Shown here in pieces: positions 57,098 through 64,000 of a DNA stretch of 64,000 nt (positions are counted from its first letter, which is position 1; each line of letters starts with the position of its first letter). The position numbers were made by a program, and so were the translations under genes. The notes beneath the pieces are model-generated. The model was given only the letters and a program-made list of their open reading frames with translations. It made no database searches and was not told the DNA's origin. Source of the stretch: Spirometra erinaceieuropaei (Eukaryota; Platyhelminthes; Cestoda; Diphyllobothriidea; Diphyllobothriidae); NCBI GenBank assembly GCA_902702965.1, contig CACRXP010000070.1, forward strand, positions 1,528,900-1,592,899, given 5' to 3'.

Positions 57098-59440
57098 TTT
57101 TAATACACTTGGACGGCTGGATTTGATACATCATACCTCTGCGATGTTCATTGTACTAGGTAAAAATAACTTAATATTTTAATAACAAAAAAATTCATGC
57201 TTCTTACTGTGTGCAAATTAAACCGGAATTTATTTAGTCAAATTTCATCGGTAATTTGTTGTGATGCTTTATTATACAGGAGTTCTCATGCCTGTAAACT
57301 TTCTCACAGTGCAAATACGTTTCTTAAAGTAAGCTACTGCGATATATTAATGATTAAATTTGTAAGTAATTCCTTTTTTTGTTTTTTTATCGAGTAATAT
57401 GGGCATTTTTACGTCTGACTGCCAGCCATCAGTCTACTGTTTAGGCAATAATTCAAACATTTTGTGCAAAATTTCTTCGTTTCTACATGGTTTGAGATGA
57501 GGTATGTATATCATGAAAACGTTCCTTTGTATATACGTAGAGCGCTGGAGCCCGATGAGTTTTAAACCGCGTATAGAACAGCGGTGAATGCTTCACGATG
57601 TTTGACATTTTAAATCATTTGCACATAACTGTGGATTCTCTCCTTTGAGTGTAGCAATATTTTAAGAATAAGGTATCTATTGAGAGCATTTGCTAAAGCA
57701 GGAAGTACTGAAGCATTATTTTTAATACTAATGACCGTTTGAGTCATATATGTAGACTCATTCAGATAAAAGTGTCACCATTGCGAAATGAACACAATCA
57801 AAATGAAAGTCAATAAAAACCAATTAAACCAATTAATCATGTGTTAATAAACTGTCTGTTAAACCGCACTTTGGTTACTTCTTTCAATGACGACTGTCTG
57901 CGTACTGTCATTTTCTAAGATGAAGTAAAGATAAAATTAGGAAGTCTGATCGGCTTTTCACTTCATCGCAGATCAGTGGTAATTCTTCTGCTTAAAATGA
58001 AAGAACTCACTTTGAATTCATTTTGGAGCCTTTTTAGGCTCCGTTTTAAAGATGCAAATGCATAACCTAGTGGCCGCTTAAATGCTTAGACTCAATGAAA
58101 ACCGTTATCCTACACCCTTTCCGTTTTTAAATCACTCAAATCCAGACCAAACGAAGCGCATAATACCGTATGCTTAAAAAGGTAACTTGGCCGTACGTCA
58201 TCGAGCATCTCCAAAAGAGCGGGAAAATATCTGCAAGTGTAAACAACCCTACACTAAAAGGCGTTTTTACTGCGCTTTAGGGTATGATATCACAGACCTT
58301 TATAAATGGAACTTTAGAAACGGACAGATCGCCTGGCTTTCTAAAAAGAATCTTCTTGCGTACGCGTGGTTTATGTGATTTATGCGAGAAAACATTTATC
58401 GTCAAATGCTGAAAGTTCCGTTTGGTGAAATTCCGCTGCTCAGATTACTCGCTTATTAGGTAGGGAGCACGTGTGATTAGGCGAACCTAGTATAGCTTAG
58501 CTACTAGCTAAGGAACCTGACGAAATCCAAGCTGACGTATATCCCTCCTAAAATTTGTAAGAATTTCGACATTTAGCATTGACACGCATATTGTGCATTA
58601 AAAAAAATACTTCCTCTAAAATAGGCTAGGTAAATAATGAAAACGCGGAGGATCTTAATTGCTTACAATTATCGCCTCAATTACCTTCATCAGGTTTAAT
58701 GAGTAAGATCGCGTATAGTAAAGTAAGTTCTGGCTACGGGTTAAATCCACTCTACGAACATTCGGTACCTTCGGTAACTTTCTAACTTTAATCTATCGCG
58801 TTCGTCATTTATCACTGCAGTAATGCAATAATGGGTATTATGCGTCTGATCTGAAGGTGAAATATCATTGCCGAAAAATTTTGACCATGCTCTTCAGGAA
58901 AAAATGACAAAATCATACATTATTTAAAAATCAGCTTTTTTCTTTCAACGGAAATGACACGGGAGGAATACAATGCACACAGACACAAAACTACCTTAAA
59001 GGCCTAAATTATATTTTCGCGAAAAACTGGAAATAAACCAAAAGAAATATCAGAGTCTCCGAGATATTCGGTTGCCTACGTTTCCTTGGCCTTAATTCTG
59101 TGTACTTGTTCACGGACCTCCAATTATGCGAATTTCGATTGGTAATTTTGGAGACAATAGACGTTAACCACAATGTATAATAACCATTTCTAGCAAGGTC
59201 TCCAGGAAGCATAATGATTCTCGGACCCGGGTGACCAAACCCCTCTTGTCAGTTGGTGGTTAGGCAACAGCTCATTAATTTCCGAAGATCTGGCCATATG
59301 CCACGCTTTTGGGCCATAAATAGAAAGCTAGAAACTCTAGGCAATGACACCACATAGGCTTCGCTCACATCGAGTCCGCACTCAAAATTTGCCGATGCAA
59401 CGAGGATGCGAGTTCCAGGAACTATTTGATAAGAAGTTGG
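57098..59440. other. AT-rich DNA downstream of G4, nothing recognised
   Basis: No further family exon was seen. The open frame at 58,187-58,378 has four cysteines but no signal peptide or splice partner that I can support. Confidence 0.4.
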
Positions 59441-60045
59441 AGCGATCGCTGGAATAAGGGTTTTATCCACCTTACGTTTCGGGCTTTCATTTTAACCCAC
59501 CATCAGAGACAGCGACAGAAACGGGTGATTCGTGCACAGAAAGTTGCAGTATTTATAGGATGCGGACGCTATGCCACCGCTTACCTATGGTATTTAACCG
59601 CGCTCCCCTTCATCAAGAATGAGTGCCCGCTGGTGCGCTAATTGCTTGATGGCCCGCATGCGAGTTGTTAATTGCCGAAATGTCACCACCCGTGTTGGAT
59701 GTTGGCGTAATCATTGCTCGGCCAGCTGACTCACCGGCTTGCGTGCTCCGGAATGGTCAATTACTTTGGCCAGCCTATGCCTCAGCACAGAATGCGGAGT
59801 GGGGATGTCGTTGCACTTGTTGATAGACTGAGGTCCCGCGAACCATGATTCGAGCAACGCGCGGCTCACATGATTATTCCCTCTCGCGAGAATTTCGGCC
59901 TCATCGAACTTGAATGCGTGGCCGGGTCTCGTCTAATGGGCCGCGACCTGGGAGTTTTCGTCATTTCCCACACCGCTGCCGCGTGTTCGTCAATTCGCGT
60001 TCGGAGCGGTCTTCTAGTTTCTCTGATGTAGTTAACTGTTGAAAT
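59440..60045 (-). pseudogene. Penelope-like element 3' end with partial endonuclease
   Basis: From 60,045 down the minus strand reads TVNYIRETRRPLRTRIDEHA (the endonuclease YIG region, with YIR in place of YIG). After a frame change come HAFKFDEAEILARGNNHVSR and ALLESWFAGPQSINKC. The 3' untranslated region (59,560-59,850) matches that of the 53 kb copy, and a hammerhead-like motif lies at 59,461-59,510. This gives the clearest picture of this PLE family's 3' order: endonuclease, about 330 bases of spacer, motif. Confidence 0.8.
59461..59510 (-). ncRNA. Hammerhead-ribozyme-like motif at PLE 3' end
   Basis: The minus strand reads GTCTCTGATGGTGGGTTAAA, then ATGAAAGCCCGAAACGTAAG and ATAAAA. The core is CTGATGG (one change from CTGATGA) and CGAAAC. 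Stem II can form as GGGTT/AGCCC, whereas the copy at 54,213 has GGTT/AATC, so the pairing is kept although bases differ. Confidence 0.45.
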
Positions 60046-62084
60046 CTCATCACTCGTGAATAAATCAACAATGCTCATAGTGGTAATCTGTGCTCCCAAC
60101 ACTGTACTATGCATAATTCTTGACGGTTTTCTCACAGGATACCACAACACAGAATGTACACACGAGGATGACTGACCCGTAGACTTGTGTAGACGAGACG
60201 GTATAAACAACCAGCACATGTTGGACAGTTCATTAAAGGCTCTGCTTCCGGTCAAGAAATATACAGAAAACTTCAAATATGAAGCAAAATTTAATCACAC
60301 TATAGAGGCATCATTCATCAGCCCACGACCATTTTTCGGACCAGTTAGTGAAATAAGACTGGACTTTTGCAAAACTTTAGGTGGCTGCTTCTTTCTTTTA
60401 CTCTTCAAACCACGCATTTTACAAAACCTACTCAAGTCTGATCGTCAAGATTTGCTGTTGCGGCTTGTCGTCGTCCTAAGTGCGTGCTTTTTAGCGACAG
60501 GTAGGCACAGCAAAAAGCAACGACCACCAGAAGTGGTAATCTGCCTGCCTAAATATATAAGCATCTGTCCCATAATCAGATTCGGCAGACCAAACATGAC
60601 AATGAGGACATGCTGTTAGGATTAGGATATATAATTCGAAAGATGTTTTCTACGACTTTTCTGAATTTGAGCATCAACCCCGATAAGGATTTCAATAACA
60701 TCTAACCCCGACCTTTGTCTTGGCAGCGCGACAACAGATAGATCGACATGCGTATTAGTGGTAAATATATTCAAATGATTTTTTAAACTACAAAGGCTGA
60801 CAGTCGAACAGTAAAACGGCAACTGTCGACAGGACTCTGATATGATGCATCTTAAGTCAGTATTCTAAGCCCAGCCTGACATGCGTCCGCTGTGAAGACA
60901 AAGAAAGTGTGCCGCGCACAGATTCGATCCTGCCTTCCTGCTCAGCTGGTATCTACTGAACACTACGATTATTTACTGGAGGCCAGGATGGACAGCGCAC
61001 AGGAACGCAATGAACTAGTCGGAGTTGACAGAAACATGACCGAAAAGCGTGCGAAGAACGCTTAGACACAGCTATGCAAACGAAATTCTCGTGCATCTCC
61101 CCTGACGCCGCAGAGTGTGCAAACTGTCTGCTGACTGTTTGCAAATACTGATGGATTTCAGCCTAACCAGTTATACCAACCTACAGATTGGGCGTAAATG
61201 TAGCTGTTGAGGGCATTTACCCAAGGTATGGCTCTCGTATTTGGGGGAATAAAAAGCTATGACTTGGATATATAATATTTTCTAGTCATTACTGCACCTT
61301 CCGTCTGTGCAATACGTGTTTACATTGCCAGCGACTCAGCAAAAAAAGAGAATGCGTGTCGTTTTTGCATCAAAACGCCTTGCTCAGACTTCGTCAGCGA
61401 ATAGAATTCACCAAATTTGATATAGCTAGCCGACTTCCCAAACAAGATTTCCCATGTAATCAATCTAGAACCTCACAGACGGCTACCAGGGTCTCTTAAA
61501 CAGTAGGCATTTTAGCAAATTAGGAAACACAGACTTACACCCAAATTCGAATAACTTGACGGTGGTTTTGGGTGCAATTCGAATCCACGGCGGCACGAGG
61601 AAGTCTTCGACGCAGTCAAAATTTACCAAAAACCCGAATATAAACTTGGCATGTGTAGCGTACGATGACGACGGGTGAAGGACTCTACAACCATCCAGGC
61701 GGAAAGTTAAAAAAAATCGTTGGACATAAATGTGCAATAGAGACGGAAGAAAAATGAGTGCACATGGTACCAGTTAAATGTCCAAAGACGATGACGTACA
61801 ACGGACCTGCCGACTTGAGAAGCAAGGCTGCCATGCGGATTTTAGCTGATGCGTGAAGCTTCGTATTAGCTCGATTTCATCACTGCCAAGATATCTTCAG
61901 GTAGAAAGGAATATTTAATTGCAATTTACTTGGATTAACCGATTACTAAGAAGTACGTTTAACCTTTTGAAAAGTATGGCAACTTGTTCAGAAATAGCTC
62001 AACACAGACATTATTTATATTAGTTTGACGATCCAACTATTGTCCAAAAGCCATTTTCACTCTAAGGGTTGCCTTGTAAGGTAA
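60046..62084. other. Intergenic DNA; one 144-codon frame at 60,185-60,619
   Basis: The plus-strand frame contains two hydrophobic stretches (CFFLLLF and LLLRLVVVLSACFLATG), the second followed by a possible phase-1 donor (ACAG|GTAGGC). It lies beside a PLE remnant and has no recognised domain, so it is left as hypothetical. Positions 61,395-61,485 carry the repeat body seen at 43,675. Confidence 0.35.
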
Positions 62085-62210
62085 CGATGGTAGGCAGCGC
62101 TCACCGATGGTTCTATCGGGCTTTCTCTCGAGCCCTAAAAGCAGCCGCACAGCGACGCATGATATAGGCAGTATGTTATTACCGACAATGACAAGGGAGA
62201 TTGACAAGGT
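62085..62210 (-). mobile_element. Truncated SINE copy
   Basis: It contains the inverted head (GGCAGCGCTCACCGAT, CTCTCGAGCCCTAAAAGCAG, CGCACAGCGACGCATGATAT) and then GGCAGTATGTTATTACCGACAATGACAAGGGAGATTGACAAGG, that is, a head joined to a short piece of tail. The tRNA-like part is missing. It resembles the head-tail junction seen near 19.6 and 29.8 kb. Confidence 0.75.
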
Positions 62211-63299
62211 AACGTTGAATAAGAGAATTGGAAGGCGCAAAGTTTGCTTCACCATGATAAAGACAAAATACCCTTGATGAGATCTTACTTTATCTATGAA
62301 AAACAAAATATACGTTCATTATACATTTGGTAATCTTTGACGTAAAATATTACTCGTTATATCCTAAAATTGGCAGACTATTTATGAAAAATTTTGTGTA
62401 CTACTTGACGAACATTTGTTGTGCGCGTGTTTCTACATCTTAAACGCTCAAAACGACACCATTTCTCAATAAATTTACCCAGAACGTTTAAGCCAGTACC
62501 ATGAGAAATTTGACAGACTAAGTACACATATTCAAAGGGATATGTTACTGATAAATTAGCAGTGAGGCATTAGTCTCAAGAATTTAGTTGTTCTGAATTA
62601 AGATCTGAAGACCCTTTGAATGGAACAACTATATACTATTTAGTTGTCAGGGGATTTGGTTTCTTCTTAGATGAGTAGTCGAAGGTGCACATTAATGGTG
62701 AAAATTCTAATACATCCATGCACGTATGCGGTTGCTGATTACAGTGATTACTTATGGACATAAAATTGACTAAAATGGCCTAGCGTACTACTAAATAACA
62801 TGAACATATGATTAACTCACCAGAAGCTTTGGAGTATTAAATGTAGCATTTCCAAACAAAAAACGATTCATGTCCGACTGAAGCATTGCCAAAGGGGTGC
62901 GTCTCTGAGTCGGACTACTTGGCAGCGGAAAGGATGAAACGTCATCAACCAGTACTGGAACGGAATATAAGACGCTCCAGCGGATATCGGAAACTGAAAA
63001 TCCGCGAAAGATTACACCCATAAACACCCTTCGTCTCCTCTGCCGGTCATTCAGGTCTAAATGACAACATCAGTACACCATTTGGCAACGTCATCGTTAT
63101 TAACCGATTTTGCAAGACCTAGGGCACAAAGGTATACTCCAATATTACCTAACCCCGAATTCCTACGTGTGACCTCTCTGGAGTCGTTGTCTGAATAATA
63201 TAAACATGCTATGTATTCAGTAATCCATCATCAGGCCAGTAACATCGGAAATAATCAGTCTAATTGTTGACAGGTTTTAAATGCTTCTCGGAAGCAGGG
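62211..63299. other. AT-rich intergenic DNA, nothing recognised
   Basis: No supported exon, RNA gene or repeat. Confidence 0.4.
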
Positions 63300-63891
63300 T
63301 TAATCAGACTTCACGTTCCCACGCCACCGCATGACGGAGTCAACGTGCTGAGAACGGTGGAGTTGGGGTGGGAGGGGGGGAAGTAGAGGGGTCCGGTTAG
63401 ATTGTAAGCGCAGTGAGTGCGTGTGACTGCTCTCCGTGCGTCGGGACGGCGTGCGATCATCGTCTGGAGTCGGCCAGGGCAGACAGACTGCTTGTGTCAG
63501 CGTCCTCTGACAACAGATTGCTGCGTTCGCCAGTCGAATGGCCACTACTTCGGCTGTGGCTAGCACCCGTTTGCGCAGGCCTTTAGAGTAGTGTGCCGGT
63601 ACCCAGTAGATAATTTTAAAAACTTCGTTAGCGTCGGCTTGGTGGTTCGTATCGATTAGATGCGCGATAACTGAACTCGAAAATGATCGATGTTCACCTT
63701 TACCTAGCCAGGCAGGCATGTGTTTGGATATTTTTTTCAGACGCTTCGTTGTATAGCCAACATATTCCACTCCACAGGAGCAGGTGAACGAAAAAATACA
63801 CGTGGATGTCGCCTGTAACGGCAGCCGGGTTGAAGACCGGGGACTTGCACTGACTGGATTTCAGATGTTTTGCTGAGTTACAGAAAACCAA
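63300..63891 (-). pseudogene. GIY-YIG endonuclease remnant of a retroelement
   Basis: On the minus strand, LKSSQCKSPVFNPAAVTGDI leads into a short frame that is continued in another frame by FTCSCGVEYVGYTTKRLKKI, SKHMPAWLGKGEHRSF, SSSVIAHLIDTNHQADANEV and FKIIYWVPAHYSKGLRKRVL. The CSCG knuckle followed by EYVGYTTKRL is the GIY-YIG core as found in PLEs and some other flatworm retroelements. It differs clearly from the other PLE copies in this window (YVGYTTKRL against NYVRETRRQL), so it is a second family. A frame change near 63,775 breaks it. The tail below 63,450 is low-complexity and probably not coding. Confidence 0.75.
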
Positions 63892-64000
63892 AAAGGCGGG
63901 AGTAAAATTAGGTTTTCAAAGCATGAGCTGAATATTTAAGTAGAAATGTTAACCTATCATGTAATAAGACAGCACTACGGTTAACGATAATGATGAAGTT

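Noticed and set aside
60185..60619. 144-codon frame as a membrane protein gene
   Set aside because: Hydrophobic stretches alone are not enough in AT-rich DNA. There is no homologue in the window, no clear start context, and it overlaps the edge of a PLE remnant.
1..64000. CRISPR arrays, operons or bacterial signals
   Set aside because: Introns, SINEs, PLEs and LINEs show a eukaryotic genome. No regularly spaced identical repeats occur.

Overview
This is eukaryotic nuclear DNA with short spliced exons, long AT-rich introns and intergenic DNA, and many decayed retroelements. The mobile-element repertoire suggests a flatworm, most likely a tapeworm of the diphyllobothriid type: numerous Penelope-like elements (PLEs), a Merlin DNA transposon, a LINE whose reverse transcriptase tail runs into C2H2 zinc fingers, tRNA-derived SINEs, and a C-rich TAACCC-like block. 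The assignment is inferred from repeat families, not from a marker gene. Most long open frames in the window are not genes.

The most interesting content is a small family of secreted proteins that I could assemble from splice sites. Four members share one design: a signal-peptide exon ending in phase 1, a second exon of about 250 nt that opens with a Cys-Pro motif and ends in phase 0, and a third, terminal exon of about 300 nt. G1 (15,728-19,085, +) looks intact. G2 (36,001-38,258, +) is its direct-repeat copy with a lost start, a lost donor, a lost acceptor and a frameshift. G3 (44,625-45,955, -) and G4 (55,501-57,097, +) form a second, inverted pair with eight conserved cysteines. I do not recognise the family.

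Layout. 1-13.5 kb: intergenic DNA with a decayed PLE (5.1-5.8 kb), a 0.7 kb tandem duplication (8.2-9.7 kb) and a PLE 3' end (12.6-13.5 kb). 13.9-19.6 kb: first half of a segmental duplication carrying G1, with a 1,175 bp Merlin copy in its second intron. 19.6-30.2 kb: SINE clusters, including a perfect 53-nt-arm hairpin, plus dispersed repeats. 30.8-33.6 kb: telomere-like block, then a 5'-truncated LINE and GC-rich DNA. 33.7-38.7 kb: second half of the segmental duplication with pseudogene G2. 38.7-49.1 kb: repeats, G3, opposed PLE fragments, and a Ty3/gypsy-like LTR plus gag joined across an assembly gap (48,269-48,421) to a PLE fragment and an inverted LTR arm. 51.1-53.2 kb: a longer Merlin copy with recognisable transposase. 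53.3-54.3 kb: PLE. 55.5-57.1 kb: G4. 59.4-64 kb: further PLE and GIY-YIG remnants.

Mobile elements here are mostly GC-richer than the AT-rich host DNA and are nearly all broken, so the four-gene family is the main host coding content I can defend.
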